Shown piece after piece: positions 19,470 through 29,125 of a stretch of 64,000 nt of DNA. The DNA lies in the NCBI RefSeq assembly GCF_001038505.1, contig NZ_LDPY01000001.1, positions 186,001 through 250,000 on the forward strand, in the 5' to 3' direction. Made by a program: the position numbers and the translations under genes. The DNA is from Puniceibacterium sp. IMCC21224 (GTDB lineage Bacteria > Pseudomonadota > Alphaproteobacteria > Rhodobacterales > Rhodobacteraceae). Position 1 is the stretch's first letter. Each line of letters begins with the position of its first letter. Under the pieces are notes generated by a model, which saw nothing but the letters and a program-made list of their open reading frames with translations, searched no databases and was not told the origin of the DNA.

Positions 19470-20696
19470 ATGGCCAAATATATTATCCTGCGCGACGAGA
19501 ACGCCCAGCTCAGGAGCGGTCCGCGCGCGCCACGTCCCACCGGCCCCGGCCCCATGATCATGACCGAGAGCGCGCTACGTAGCGCGGTCCCGCCCGCCCC
19601 GACGATCGAAACCGGTGATCTTAGCCCCGGCGATTTGCGCGACGCAGCCCGTGATCCCGCTGTTCTGGGCTTGGCCCGGGCGATGCCGACAAGACTGATC
19701 GAACCCGAACCAATGGACGACATCCGCCCGGAAGAGGCAGTGCCCGCCTGGGGTATCACCGCCGTTGGTGCCGACCGCAGTCCGGTTACTGGCGCCGGTG
19801 TTCGGGTTGCGGTACTCGACACCGGGATCGACGCAGCCCATCCGGCCTTTGCGGGGGTGACACTGATGCGCCGCGACTTTGCCGGGTCTGGCGATCACGA
19901 TGCCAATGGCCACGGAACCCATTGCGCAGGCACGATTTTAGGCCGCGACGTCGACGGCACCCGCATCGGTGTGGCACGCGGCGTGACTGAGGCGCTGATC
20001 GGCAAGGTTCTGGCTGATGACGGGCGCGGATCATCGGAAATGCTGTTTGATGCCATGCGATGGGCCGCGACAGAACGGGCGCGGGTCATCTCAATGTCGC
20101 TTGGGTTCGACTTTCCCGGCTTTGCTGAACGGCTGGTGCGGGACAACGACTTCCCGGTGCTGCTGGCAACGTCAGTCGCGCTTGAGGCCTATCGGATGAA
20201 CCTGCGCATGTTTGATTCGCTGATGGATATGTTCCGCGCGCAGGCGGCGTTTGATGGCGGTTGCGTCGTCGTCGCCGCCTCGGGCAATGAATCCCGCCGC
20301 ACGGTATCCCCGGATTTCGAGGTCAGCGCCTCGGTTCCTGCCGCCGCTTTTGGCGTGTTGTCGGTCGGGGCGCTCGGGCAGAGCGATGCGGGCCTGACCG
20401 TGGCGCCGTTTTCCAACACCAATCCAGTGCTGTCAGGGCCGGGTGTTGGCGTCCTGTCGGCTGCGACCGGCGGCGGGTTGCGCGCCCTCAACGGAACGTC
20501 GATGGCCTGCCCGCATGTGGCTGGCGTCGCGGCGCTGTGGTGGGAATCCCAGATGCTGTCGTCCCGCCCGCTGAACGCCGACGCAATTGCGGCACAGCTT
20601 CGGGTCAGCGCCACGCTGTCGGGGTTCGCCCCCGACACAGATCCGTCTGACCGCGGCCACGGGTTGGTTCAGGCGCCCTCTGCCGCCGTTGGGTAA
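19470..20696 (+). CDS. S8 (subtilisin-like) serine peptidase without signal peptide
   Basis: A 408-residue subtilase. The catalytic triad is visible: Asp117 in VAVLDTGID, His148 in NGHGTHCAG and Ser344 in NGTSMACPHVAG; ASGNES supplies the oxyanion Asn. The first 100 residues (MAKYIILRDENAQLRSG, then a Pro-rich stretch) are hydrophilic, so no Sec signal is present; they may be a propeptide or a non-classical export region. The insertion AYRMNLRMFDSLMDMFRAQAAFDGG between the His and Ser blocks is unusual. ATG at 19470 has AAGGA eight bases ahead. Substrate and location unknown; no inhibitor or transporter gene is adjacent. Confidence 0.9.
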   Translation: MAKYIILRDENAQLRSGPRAPRPTGPGPMIMTESALRSAVPPAPTIETGDLSPGDLRDAARDPAVLGLARAMPTRLIEPEPMDDIRPEEAVPAWGITAVGADRSPVTGAGVRVAVLDTGIDAAHPAFAGVTLMRRDFAGSGDHDANGHGTHCAGTILGRDVDGTRIGVARGVTEALIGKVLADDGRGSSEMLFDAMRWAATERARVISMSLGFDFPGFAERLVRDNDFPVLLATSVALEAYRMNLRMFDSLMDMFRAQAAFDGGCVVVAASGNESRRTVSPDFEVSASVPAAAFGVLSVGALGQSDAGLTVAPFSNTNPVLSGPGVGVLSAATGGGLRALNGTSMACPHVAGVAALWWESQMLSSRPLNADAIAAQLRVSATLSGFAPDTDPSDRGHGLVQAPSAAVG

Positions 20697-20815
20697 ACAG
20701 CGTCAGCCCAGACCTCGGCCCATGGCTTGCAATGCCAGATGCCGTGGTTTCGAGAACAGGTGCCCACCCGCGCAACCGTACATATGGCGCCGAACAAAGA
20801 GGCGATCCTGCGCGC

Positions 20816-23635
20816 TCAATGCGCCTGCGCCCAGTTTGCCCCATGCCCGGCGTCGACGATCAGCGGCACATCCAGATGCACCACCGGATCGGCGGCGCCC
20901 TCCATCACGCCCTTGGCGACGCGGATCAGTTCGTCAACCGCGCTCTCGTCTACCTCGAACAGCAATTCGTCATGCACCTGAAGCAGCATCGTCGCAGGCA
21001 GCCCGGCAATCGCATCCGGCATCCGGATCATCGCGCGCCGGATGATATCGGCCGCCGTTCCTTGTATCGGCGCGTTGATCGCCGCGCGCTTGGCAAAACC
21101 CGAACGCGGCCCCTTGGCATTGATCTCGGGCGTATGGATCACCCGGCCAAACAGCGTCTCGACGCGGTTATGCTCTTTGGCAAAGGTTACGGTGGTGTCC
21201 ATATAGGTTTTTATCCCAGGAAACCGCTCAAAATACCGATCGATAAAGCCCTGCGCTTCTGCCCGAGGAATCCGCAGATTACGCGCCAGACCGAATCCTG
21301 AGATGCCGTAGATCACACCAAAGTTAATCGCCTTGGCCTGGCGGCGCACATCAGGCGTCATCTCCTCCATCGGGACGTTGAACATTTCAGAAGCGGTCAT
21401 CGCGTGAATGTCCTGACCATCACGGAATGCCTGTTTCAACGCGTCGATACCGGCGACATGAGCGAGGATGCGCAGTTCGATCTGGCTATAATCCAGCGAC
21501 ACCAACACCTTGCCTTCGGCAGCGACAAACGCCTCACGGATACGCCGCCCCTCCTCAGATCGCACCGGAATGTTCTGAAGGTTCGGATCGGTCGACGCCA
21601 ACCGCCCGGTATTCGCCCCGGCGATGGAATACGAGGTATGCACCCGCCCGGTGTCTCGATTGATATGTTCCTGCAACGCGTCGGTGTAGGTCGATTTCAG
21701 CTTGGACAACTGCCGCCAATCCAGCACGCGACGCGGCAATTCGTGCTCGGTCGCCAGATCTTCGAGCACGTCAGCCCCGGTGGCGTACTTACCGTTCTTG
21801 CCCCTCTTGCCGCCCTCAAGCGACATTTTATCGAACAATATATCGCCCAACTGCGCCGGCGATCCGACGTTAAACGTCTCGCCCGCCAACTCGTGAATCT
21901 CTGCTTCGAGTCCCGCCATCTTTTGCGCAAAGGCACTCGACATCCGGCTTAGCGTCTGGCGATCCACCTTGATCCCCGCCATCTCCATCTGCGCCAGCAC
22001 CGGCACCAATGGCCGCTCCATCGTCTCATAGACTCGCGTGACACGGGCCCGGTGCAGCTGCGGCTTGAACAATTGCCACAGGCGCAGGGTGATGTCCGCA
22101 TCCTCGGCGGCGTATTTCACAGCGTCCGCGACCGGCACCCGGTCAAAGGTGATCTGCGCCTTGCCCGATCCCAGCAAGCTCTTGATCGGAATTGGCGTAT
22201 GACCCAAATACCGTTCTGACAAAGTGTCCATGCCGTGGTTATGTTCCCCGGCATGCATGGCGTAAGACATCAGCATAGTGTCATCAATCGGTGCGATATT
22301 GATACCGTAGCGGGCGAAAATCTTGGCGTCATACTTCATGTTCTGCCCGATCTTGATCACGCTCGGATCCTCAAGCATCGCCTTCAGCCCCGCCAGAGCA
22401 TCCTCAAGCGGAATTTGCCCCTCGGCCAGGGTGTCATCGGATTTCTCGGCAAACAGATCTTCGGTGCCATCCTTGTCCGCTGCGCGACCGCCGCGATGAG
22501 TCAACGGGATGTAGCAGGCCTGCCCCGCCTCGACACATAGCGACACTCCAACCAGATCTGCGATCATCTCGTTCAGACCCGTGGTTTCGGTATCCACCGC
22601 CACCCAGCCACGGTCATACGCAAGAGCGACCCACCGCTCCAGCGCCGCCAGGTCGGACACGCACTCATAGGCCTCGGGGTCAATCTTTGGCGCGTCCGGC
22701 GCGCCCTCATCCCTGTCCAGGGTCGCCGGCTCGGGGATAACAGGGGCCTCAACGTCCAAAGCGTCCGAAATCCGCCGCGTCAGGGTACGGAACTCCATCT
22801 CGGTCAGAAATCCTAACAGCACCTCCGGGTCAGGATCTCGCACCTCCAAATCATCAATAGTGAAATCCAGTGGCGTCTCACAGTCCAGTTGCACCAGCTT
22901 TTTCGACAGCTCAATCTGCGCCCGGTTATCCAACAACGTCTCGCGCCGCTTTGGCTGCTTGATCTCGCTCGCCCGGTCGAGCAGCTCCTCCAACGTGCCA
23001 TACTCATTGATCAGCAACGCTGCCGTCTTGATCCCGATTCCCGGCGCGCCTGGCACGTTGTCGACCGAATCACCGGCCAGCGCCTGCACATCAACGACAC
23101 GCTCGGGAAAGACGCCGAATTTCTCGAACACCCCGTCGCGATCAATACGCTTGTTCTTCATCGCATCGAGCATTTCGACACCGTCCCCGACAAGCTGCAT
23201 CAGATCCTTGTCCGAAGAAATGATCGTAACCTGTCCGCCAGCCTCACGCGCCCGACAGGACAGAGTGGCGATGATGTCATCCGCTTCATAGCCCTCCAGT
23301 TCCTTGCAGGCGATGTTGAACGCTTCAGTCGCCCGCCGGGTCAGTGGCATCTGTGGACGCAGATCTTCGGGCATCGCCTCGCGATTGGCCTTGTAAAGGT
23401 CGTACATATCGTTGCGGAAGGTATGTGATCCCTTGTCAAAGATCACCGCCAGATGGGTCACATCGCCCCCCGCGTTGCCCTCAACATAGCGTTGCAACAT
23501 GTTACAAAAACCCGCGACCGCGCCAATCGGTAGCCCATCCGATTTCCGCGTCAGCGGCGGTAGCGCGTGATAGGCGCGAAAGATAAACGCCGATCCGTCA
23601 ATCAAATGCAGATGACAGCCTTTTCCGAACGCCAT
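20816..23635 (-). CDS. polA: DNA polymerase I
   Basis: A 939-residue family A polymerase with all three domains: 5'-3' flap exonuclease (residues 1-290, with LIDGSAFIFRAYHALPPL and GYEADDIIATL), 3'-5' proofreading exonuclease whose DTETTG motif is intact (VAVDTETTGLNE), and the polymerase (SLDYSQIELRILAH, RRQAKAINFGVIYG, LQVHDELLFEV). It removes Okazaki primers and fills repair gaps. Start at 23635 has GGAGGG upstream; the frame extends 20 codons further without domain content. It ends facing the subtilase, 120 bases apart. Confidence 0.97.
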   Translation of the reverse strand: MAFGKGCHLHLIDGSAFIFRAYHALPPLTRKSDGLPIGAVAGFCNMLQRYVEGNAGGDVTHLAVIFDKGSHTFRNDMYDLYKANREAMPEDLRPQMPLTRRATEAFNIACKELEGYEADDIIATLSCRAREAGGQVTIISSDKDLMQLVGDGVEMLDAMKNKRIDRDGVFEKFGVFPERVVDVQALAGDSVDNVPGAPGIGIKTAALLINEYGTLEELLDRASEIKQPKRRETLLDNRAQIELSKKLVQLDCETPLDFTIDDLEVRDPDPEVLLGFLTEMEFRTLTRRISDALDVEAPVIPEPATLDRDEGAPDAPKIDPEAYECVSDLAALERWVALAYDRGWVAVDTETTGLNEMIADLVGVSLCVEAGQACYIPLTHRGGRAADKDGTEDLFAEKSDDTLAEGQIPLEDALAGLKAMLEDPSVIKIGQNMKYDAKIFARYGINIAPIDDTMLMSYAMHAGEHNHGMDTLSERYLGHTPIPIKSLLGSGKAQITFDRVPVADAVKYAAEDADITLRLWQLFKPQLHRARVTRVYETMERPLVPVLAQMEMAGIKVDRQTLSRMSSAFAQKMAGLEAEIHELAGETFNVGSPAQLGDILFDKMSLEGGKRGKNGKYATGADVLEDLATEHELPRRVLDWRQLSKLKSTYTDALQEHINRDTGRVHTSYSIAGANTGRLASTDPNLQNIPVRSEEGRRIREAFVAAEGKVLVSLDYSQIELRILAHVAGIDALKQAFRDGQDIHAMTASEMFNVPMEEMTPDVRRQAKAINFGVIYGISGFGLARNLRIPRAEAQGFIDRYFERFPGIKTYMDTTVTFAKEHNRVETLFGRVIHTPEINAKGPRSGFAKRAAINAPIQGTAADIIRRAMIRMPDAIAGLPATMLLQVHDELLFEVDESAVDELIRVAKGVMEGAADPVVHLDVPLIVDAGHGANWAQAH

Positions 23636-23833
23636 GACAGGCCCTCCCTCTTGCAGACAGGGCACAATCTGCCACGCGGCCAGCACAACCGCCACCCGTG
23701 ATCGTCACCCCAAAACGACATCAGCGCAGCCGACGAAACCCGGTTTCTGCGGTTCTGCCCCAGGCTTCTTCTCTTGCTAAATACGCAAATCTGACACAGC
23801 CATCCAGAACCACCGCCGCGTAACCACTGGTTC

Positions 23834-24013
23834 TCAGACCTTGCCCTCGAACGCCTGATGCACATACTTCGCATCACAATATCCGCATTCGACATAGCCG
23901 GTCTGCTCTGGAATCTGTAGCCAGACCCGGGGATGCCCCAGCGCACCGTCACCGCCGTCACAGGCAATACGATAGCTGTCCACGATCTTGGTTTCCGGCG
24001 CTTGCGTCGTCAT
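23834..24013 (-). CDS. Small zinc-finger protein (zf-CHCC, NDUFS6-like)
   Basis: A 59-residue protein beginning [20 protein letters not shown] and ending [17 protein letters not shown]. The ligands Cys18, His27 (followed by Pro), Cys43 and Cys46 fit the zf-CHCC family, the bacterial relative of mitochondrial complex I subunit NDUFS6, commonly encoded in alphaproteobacteria. By homology it may bind zinc and assist or join respiratory complex I. It sits between polA and the ABC ATPase, divergent from the latter. Confidence 0.88.
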   Translation of the reverse strand: MTTQAPETKIVDSYRIACDGGDGALGHPRVWLQIPEQTGYVECGYCDAKYVHQAFEGKV

Positions 24014-24088
24014 GGGGCGTGTTCCCTTATCGCTGGCTTTGCACTACCTGCGTTATGAGCGATTGAGCATCAAGGAGCAAGCCACCCC

Positions 24089-25027
24089 ATGAGCACCGAC
24101 GCAATCCAGATCACCGGTCTGCGCAAAACCTACAGCGGCACCGGCAAACAGCCCGCCAAAGAGGCGCTGCGCGGCGTCGACCTGACCGTGCCTTCGGGAT
24201 CTGTGTTCGGCCTCCTTGGACCGAATGGCGCTGGAAAATCGACGCTGATCAACATTCTGGCCGGGCTGGTCACCAAATCCGCCGGCAGTGTCACCATCTG
24301 GGGCTGGGATCAGGACATCAACCCGCGCCAATCCCGCGCCGCCATAGGCGTCATGCCGCAGGAACTCAACCTCGACCCGTTCTTCACCCCACGCGGCGCG
24401 CTCGAAGTGCAGGCGGGTCTCTACGGCGTACCGAAATCTCAACGCCGGTCCGACGAAATTCTCAAACTGGTCGGCCTCACGGACAAGGCCGAGGCCTACG
24501 CACGCACCCTTTCTGGTGGAATGCGGCGCCGACTGCTTCTGGGCAAGGCGCTAGTCCATCACCCGCAGGTGCTCGTACTCGACGAACCGACCGCCGGCGT
24601 CGATATCGAGCTGCGCCAAATGCTCTGGGAAAACGTGCGCAAGCTCAACCGCGAACGCGGTATGACGATCATCCTGACCACGCATTACCTCGAAGAGGCC
24701 GAAGAGATGTGTGACCAGATCGCCATCATCAACCACGGTGCCGTCGTCGCCCGCGATTCGACTGCAAATCTACTGGGGCAGCTCGACACCAGAACTCTGG
24801 TAATCATGCCCAACATCATGCCCGCCACCCTTCCCACAGCACCGGGGATCGAGGCCCAGGCGCGCTCAGACGGCAGCCTCGCGCTAAGCTATCACGCAAC
24901 GACAACGGATGCCGAAGACGTACTGCAAGTGGTGCGCGACGCGGGCGTCCGTATCCGGGATGTGCGCACTGAACAGGCCGATCTACAGGACGTCTTTCTG
25001 GCCCTCACCCGGTCCGACGCCGCCTGA
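24089..25027 (+). CDS. ABC transporter ATP-binding protein (ABC-2 type), no permease beside it
   Basis: A 312-residue ATPase. Walker A GPNGAGKST at residues 44-52, signature LSGGMRRR near 143, Walker B VLVLDEPTAGVD near 160 and a switch His in LTTHYLEEAEE are intact. The C-terminal 80 residues form the accessory domain of the DrrA/NatA-like exporter ATPases. AAGGAG lies 13 bases ahead of the ATG. The expected ABC-2 permease gene does not follow: the next gene is a HIT protein on the other strand. The transported substrate is therefore unknown and the permease must be encoded elsewhere. Confidence 0.9.
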   Translation: MSTDAIQITGLRKTYSGTGKQPAKEALRGVDLTVPSGSVFGLLGPNGAGKSTLINILAGLVTKSAGSVTIWGWDQDINPRQSRAAIGVMPQELNLDPFFTPRGALEVQAGLYGVPKSQRRSDEILKLVGLTDKAEAYARTLSGGMRRRLLLGKALVHHPQVLVLDEPTAGVDIELRQMLWENVRKLNRERGMTIILTTHYLEEAEEMCDQIAIINHGAVVARDSTANLLGQLDTRTLVIMPNIMPATLPTAPGIEAQARSDGSLALSYHATTTDAEDVLQVVRDAGVRIRDVRTEQADLQDVFLALTRSDAA

Positions 25028-25202
25028 TAACGCGAAAGCCTCATCAGCACAGGCCTGTAACACTCTCGACCGACGACATGCCTTGTCAGATCAGCACAGG
25101 GCGTCGAAGAGAAGGCCGCAGGCCGACGATGAGACATCAGTTGCGCGCCGCAGGCGCGCTCCATCAGATCACGTCTGGCAGATCACGTCCGGAACTGTCC
25201 GT

Positions 25203-25571
25203 TCAGGCCGATTGCAACATCCGTCCCAGCGGGCGTCCTGCCAGGATGTGTACATGCAGATGCGGCACCTCCTGCACCCCAGCTATACCAGCGTTGGCAA
25301 TCATGCGGAATCCATCCGCTGCGACGCCCTCCATCTCGCAGACCTTTCCGATCGCGCGGGTGTAGTCAAGGATCTCGGCATCTGACGCCTCCTGCGCGAA
25401 ATGATCGTAGCAGACATAGGCCCCTTTGGGGATCACCAGCACGTGTACCGGCGCCTGTGGATAGAGATCGCGAAAGGCGAGGCTGTGTTCAGTCTCCAAC
25501 ACCGTTGTGTTGGGGATCTCACCTCGCAAAATTTTCGCGAATATGTTCTGATCGTCATAGCTATACGCCAT
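25203..25571 (-). CDS. HIT family (Hint-like) purine-nucleoside phosphoramidase
   Basis: A 122-residue HIT-domain protein with the catalytic histidine triad HLHVH at residues 104-108 followed by ILAGRPLG. N-terminal YDDQNIFAKILRGEIP is typical of the Hint/PKCI branch, which hydrolyses adenosine phosphoramidates and removes AMP from proteins or lysyl-adenylate. The ATG at 25571 has GAGGG eight bases upstream; a GTG nine bases earlier is less likely. It follows the glycosyltransferase gene by about ten bases on the same strand and is probably cotranscribed with it. Confidence 0.93.
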   Translation of the reverse strand: MAYSYDDQNIFAKILRGEIPNTTVLETEHSLAFRDLYPQAPVHVLVIPKGAYVCYDHFAQEASDAEILDYTRAIGKVCEMEGVAADGFRMIANAGIAGVQEVPHLHVHILAGRPLGRMLQSA

Positions 25572-25582
25572 TTGGGACACCC

Positions 25583-27160
25583 TCAGTCAGCAAATAGATT
25601 ATCCGTCTGCGCGATTTCCATCGCCTTGTCTTGCGACACACTCAGAAAACCCGCGATCTGCTGCGCATTGACCTCGGGCGGGTCGGTTTCGCGCAGGCGC
25701 GCATGGTTGTCAAACGCCGCATCTCGAATCCGGTTCGATTCATATGTGATATCCTGGCGGATCGTTGGCAGCAGGCGGGCCAGCGTCTCTTTCGACGCGT
25801 GATCTCCAACCAGCCCGGCCCGCATTGCATGACCGATCAAAAAGGCGTCGCTGAATTCGCACTCGACCTCCAGCAGTCGCGTCTTCGCGCGGTCGCGGCA
25901 AAAATCGTCCATCAGATCGACATTTGCAGGGTCGAGGCAGATGACCAGTTGATCACTGTCATAATACTCAAACAGCATCCGGATCAGCGCGCGGCGATGA
26001 CCGTGCCGCTTGGCGACAGTCGACTGAATGCCCCCCAGATTCGGCAGCACCGTGTCTTCTTCGTTAAAAAGGTAATCGACACAGGGCACATCGCTGACTT
26101 GGCGAATTCGCTCGACTAGGCGTTTGGCCACTTGCCATTTCTTGCAAATTACGAGCAGCAGCTCGCGCTCCCGTCCAAGGACGTTTTCAGCTTCCCAGAA
26201 CCGGGTGCCAAAGCGACGTCCATCCCGGCCGCGTCCAGTCATATAGGTAAAAAGCGAACAACCCTCATCCGAGATTTGAAAGGTTTGCCCCTCGGACGCA
26301 TACAGCACCCCCAGCCGCCGCTTCAGCTCTTTCGCATCCGGGCTGATCTTGCGCGCGAACAGATATTCCTGCGCCAGCAGCAGATCGTAATGGTCGTTGT
26401 AAAACGTCACCGGCATACCGTAATCCGAAAACATCAGAAAGGTCAGCGTTCTGCTTTCGATCTCGGGCTCGGGCACCAGATGACGCACCAACGTCTGAAA
26501 GAACGTCTCGTCCGGGATCCAGGTTGCGGCAAAGAAACGGGTCACGTCGCGGCGGCGGGCACAGAATTCCAAAATGCTTTGGACCGTCTCGCGGCGCAGA
26601 CACCACCACTGACTGCCGATCATGATTTCCAGATCCGCCGGAATATTCCGGGTCAGCCCGAGCCGCTTTTGCACCTCGAACATCGCGTAAAACCGCCGTT
26701 TCTGGGTCCGTTCGTTGAACCAGTGACGATAAATCAGCCGCTCGTCCTTCCAGCCGGTCTTGATCCAGTCGCTGGCGAAGTAGTCAACGCTTTCGATATA
26801 ATCCACATCCCGCCGGTCGAGCAGATCGTGGGTATATTCTGCCGATTTGATCGTCATGCAATCGCCCGACAGCATATAGAAATGTGTCGCCCGCGGGAAC
26901 GCCTCGACCGCCGCGTGGACCGCGTTCAGTGTCGCCTGTACTAGGCTCCATTCGCCCCAGCCACAGCGCACACGGTTCGAAACAAAAACCACGTTGGGAT
27001 TGTCGGTCAAAGCGCTGCGGATCTTGTTGTACTGCACTGAGGAAGCACGGCGATCAAAATGGATCGCAATGTAGTCACCCACAGCCGTCAGGCTCTGCGC
27101 CTGCTTGATGATGGCGTCAGGGTCCTTGTGACACAAAAGGATAAAGGCAATTTTTGCCAT
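25583..27160 (-). CDS. GT14-like (Core-2/I-branching) glycosyltransferase with C-terminal extension
   Basis: A 525-residue protein without membrane segments. Residues 1-240 resemble the Branch/GT14 family of beta-1,6-N-acetylglucosaminyltransferases: AFILLCHKDPDAI, then HFDRR, then HFYMLSGDCMTIKSAEY, then GSQWWCLRRETV, then WIPDETFFQTLVRH. The C-terminal 285 residues hold no fold I can name with certainty and match the DUF5927/DUF5928-type extension known in Rhodobacterales. It is divergent from a sulfotransferase with 142 bases between, suggesting joint modification of a glycan on the cell surface. Acceptor and donor are not evident. Confidence 0.8.
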   Translation of the reverse strand: MAKIAFILLCHKDPDAIIKQAQSLTAVGDYIAIHFDRRASSVQYNKIRSALTDNPNVVFVSNRVRCGWGEWSLVQATLNAVHAAVEAFPRATHFYMLSGDCMTIKSAEYTHDLLDRRDVDYIESVDYFASDWIKTGWKDERLIYRHWFNERTQKRRFYAMFEVQKRLGLTRNIPADLEIMIGSQWWCLRRETVQSILEFCARRRDVTRFFAATWIPDETFFQTLVRHLVPEPEIESRTLTFLMFSDYGMPVTFYNDHYDLLLAQEYLFARKISPDAKELKRRLGVLYASEGQTFQISDEGCSLFTYMTGRGRDGRRFGTRFWEAENVLGRERELLLVICKKWQVAKRLVERIRQVSDVPCVDYLFNEEDTVLPNLGGIQSTVAKRHGHRRALIRMLFEYYDSDQLVICLDPANVDLMDDFCRDRAKTRLLEVECEFSDAFLIGHAMRAGLVGDHASKETLARLLPTIRQDITYESNRIRDAAFDNHARLRETDPPEVNAQQIAGFLSVSQDKAMEIAQTDNLFAD

Positions 27161-27302
27161 TCAGGAAACAAGCTGCCCTAGTTTTGCCCGATAGATTATG
27201 TTGTTAAATATGAATGGGCGTTGAAAAAACAGGGTTTCCTTGCTTTTTTGTGCCAAAGAGACGCAGCAGCGCAACCAATGACCAATGGCGGAGGCAGCAG
27301 GC

Positions 27303-28121
27303 ATGGGTTTTCCAGGCACATGGATGACCGAAAGCGAGAGCATGGTATACCGCGTGGTGCCGAAATGCGCCTGCTCGACCATCGGGCAGATCATGTTTTA
27401 TTCCGATCATGGCCGGTTCTATGACGGCGACATTCACGACGCCAAAAAGGGTGTGCACAAGTGGGCACACGAGGATAGCCAGAAGCTGATTAACGCCAAT
27501 GTCAGCACACATCGCTCGTACGCCTTTACTTGCGTACGCAACCCTTACACCCGCATCCTGTCGTCGTTTCTTGACAAAATCTGCGGCATCCAGCGCAACG
27601 GCAAACGCTATCGCGGCAATCTGGTGCCGCTGCTGGCGCAGAAATATGGTATCGAGGTCGGCGGCGACGACGGTACGGATGAGTTTGACCAGATCCGTAG
27701 CTTTCGCCGCTTTTTGCTGTTTGTGCGCGACACCATCCGCTGGCGCCGCCCGATGGAGCCTGACATTCACTGGTCCGCAATGTCGGGTCATGTCAGCACC
27801 TTTATCGTCAATGGCGGGCGCTACGATTCGATCTTTTGGACTGAACAGTTCGACGACGGAATGCAAAGGGTGCTGGATTCGGTTTCGACGGCCCACTGCG
27901 TCGATTTGGCCGCAATCCCCCGGTTCAATGAATCCGAGGGGCACGGCCCCAAACGCCTGCATCCGATCGAAGATTACTTTGACGACATGGCGATGCATCT
28001 CGTTTACGAGATCTACAAACGCGACTTTGCGTTGTTCCGTTATGATTTCGACAACCCCGGCAACAAGATGCCCGTGGGGGAAATCGACCTAGACGAAGTA
28101 CACGCCAAGCTGGGTGATTGA
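27303..28121 (+). CDS. Sulfotransferase family protein
   Basis: A 272-residue cytosolic-type carbohydrate sulfotransferase. VPKCACSTIG near residue 20 is the 5'-phosphosulfate-binding loop for PAPS (PKxxxST-like), and TCVRNPYTRILSSFLDKI near residue 80 is the 3'-phosphate motif with the conserved Arg and Ser. The start at 27303 has GGAGG eight bases upstream, better than an ATG six codons earlier. It faces away from the GT14-like gene and is likely to sulfate a saccharide made by that enzyme. No PAPS synthesis genes are adjacent. Confidence 0.85.
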   Translation: MGFPGTWMTESESMVYRVVPKCACSTIGQIMFYSDHGRFYDGDIHDAKKGVHKWAHEDSQKLINANVSTHRSYAFTCVRNPYTRILSSFLDKICGIQRNGKRYRGNLVPLLAQKYGIEVGGDDGTDEFDQIRSFRRFLLFVRDTIRWRRPMEPDIHWSAMSGHVSTFIVNGGRYDSIFWTEQFDDGMQRVLDSVSTAHCVDLAAIPRFNESEGHGPKRLHPIEDYFDDMAMHLVYEIYKRDFALFRYDFDNPGNKMPVGEIDLDEVHAKLGD

Positions 28122-28135
28122 CCCGTTGCGGACCC

Positions 28136-29110
28136 TTAGCCCGACCCGATCAACACACCCGCGGCAAACACCAGCGCGCCTCCCAGAACCACCTGAAACG
28201 CCGCGCGAAAAAACGGCGTGTCCATAAACCGGTTCTGTATCCATGCAATCGCCCAAAGTTCCAGAAACACTACGACAAAGGCAGTGATCGTTGCGGTCCA
28301 GAAATGCGGGATAAGATAGGGCAGCGCATGCCCCAGCCCGCCCAGCGCCGTCATAACCCCTGCCGCGATGCCCCGTTTGAACGGCGATCCGCGCCCTGAG
28401 AGCTGGCCGTCATCCGACGCCGCCTCGGTAAACCCCATCGAGATCCCGGCACCGACGCTGGCCGCAAGCCCGACCAGAAATGTCGTCCAGGTGTCATGCG
28501 TAGCAAAGGCGACCGCAAAGATTGGGGCCAACGTCGACACCGATCCGTCCATCAGGCCTGCCAATCCCGGCTGCACCCATGTCAACACGAACTGCCGGTG
28601 TGCGTTGCGCCCTTCTGATTCCAGCGCCGCGTCGTCCAGGTGGTCTTTGGCAAGGGCACCGGCGCGATCCTGATGCCCTGCCTCGGCTGACGCCAGATCA
28701 CCCAACAGTTTGCGGGTCGCAGCATCAGAACTGCGTTTCGCAGCCTCGAGATAGAAGCGTTCGGCGTCATGCTCCATCGCCTCAGCCTCGTCGCGGATCC
28801 GGTCAATCCCAAGGTTGCGCATCAACCAGACCGGGCGCCGGGCATAATACCCCGCGACATGTTCTCGTCGGAGCAGCGGGATCACCTGTCCGAACCTCTG
28901 CGTGTGCAGGTCGATCAACGCCCGGCGATGTCCGTCCTCTTCCTGCGCCATACCGTCAAACACAGCAGCCGTATCCGGGTATTCGCCGCGTAGCATCTCG
29001 GCGTAACTGCGATAGATCCGCGCGTCATCCTCTTCGGACGATATGGCCAGAGCCAGTATCTCCTGCTCATCCAGGTCCCGGAACTGCCGTCTATGTGTCA
29101 GAAAACCCAT
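28136..29110 (-). CDS. mbfA: Membrane-bound ferritin-like iron exporter MbfA
   Basis: A 324-residue protein. Residues 1-160 are a rubrerythrin-like four-helix domain with the ferroxidase ligands in SSEEDDARIYRSYAEM, EEDGHRRAL, EAMEHDAERFY and SAEAGHQDRA. The rest is a VIT1/CCC1-type membrane domain with about five segments (TWVQPGLAGLMDGSVSTLAP, LVGLAASVGAGISMGFTEA). MbfA exports excess iron and protects from peroxide stress in rhizobia. Just upstream lies a perfect Irr-type box, so repression by Irr when iron is scarce is expected. It converges on the sulfotransferase gene with 14 bases between. Confidence 0.92.
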   Translation of the reverse strand: MGFLTHRRQFRDLDEQEILALAISSEEDDARIYRSYAEMLRGEYPDTAAVFDGMAQEEDGHRRALIDLHTQRFGQVIPLLRREHVAGYYARRPVWLMRNLGIDRIRDEAEAMEHDAERFYLEAAKRSSDAATRKLLGDLASAEAGHQDRAGALAKDHLDDAALESEGRNAHRQFVLTWVQPGLAGLMDGSVSTLAPIFAVAFATHDTWTTFLVGLAASVGAGISMGFTEAASDDGQLSGRGSPFKRGIAAGVMTALGGLGHALPYLIPHFWTATITAFVVVFLELWAIAWIQNRFMDTPFFRAAFQVVLGGALVFAAGVLIGSG

Positions 29111-29125
29111 CGCTGATCCACTTTA

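Noticed and set aside
19157..19557. Two overlapping small frames on opposite strands before the subtilase
   Set aside because: Neither has a good start region or domain; likely chance frames in promoter DNA.
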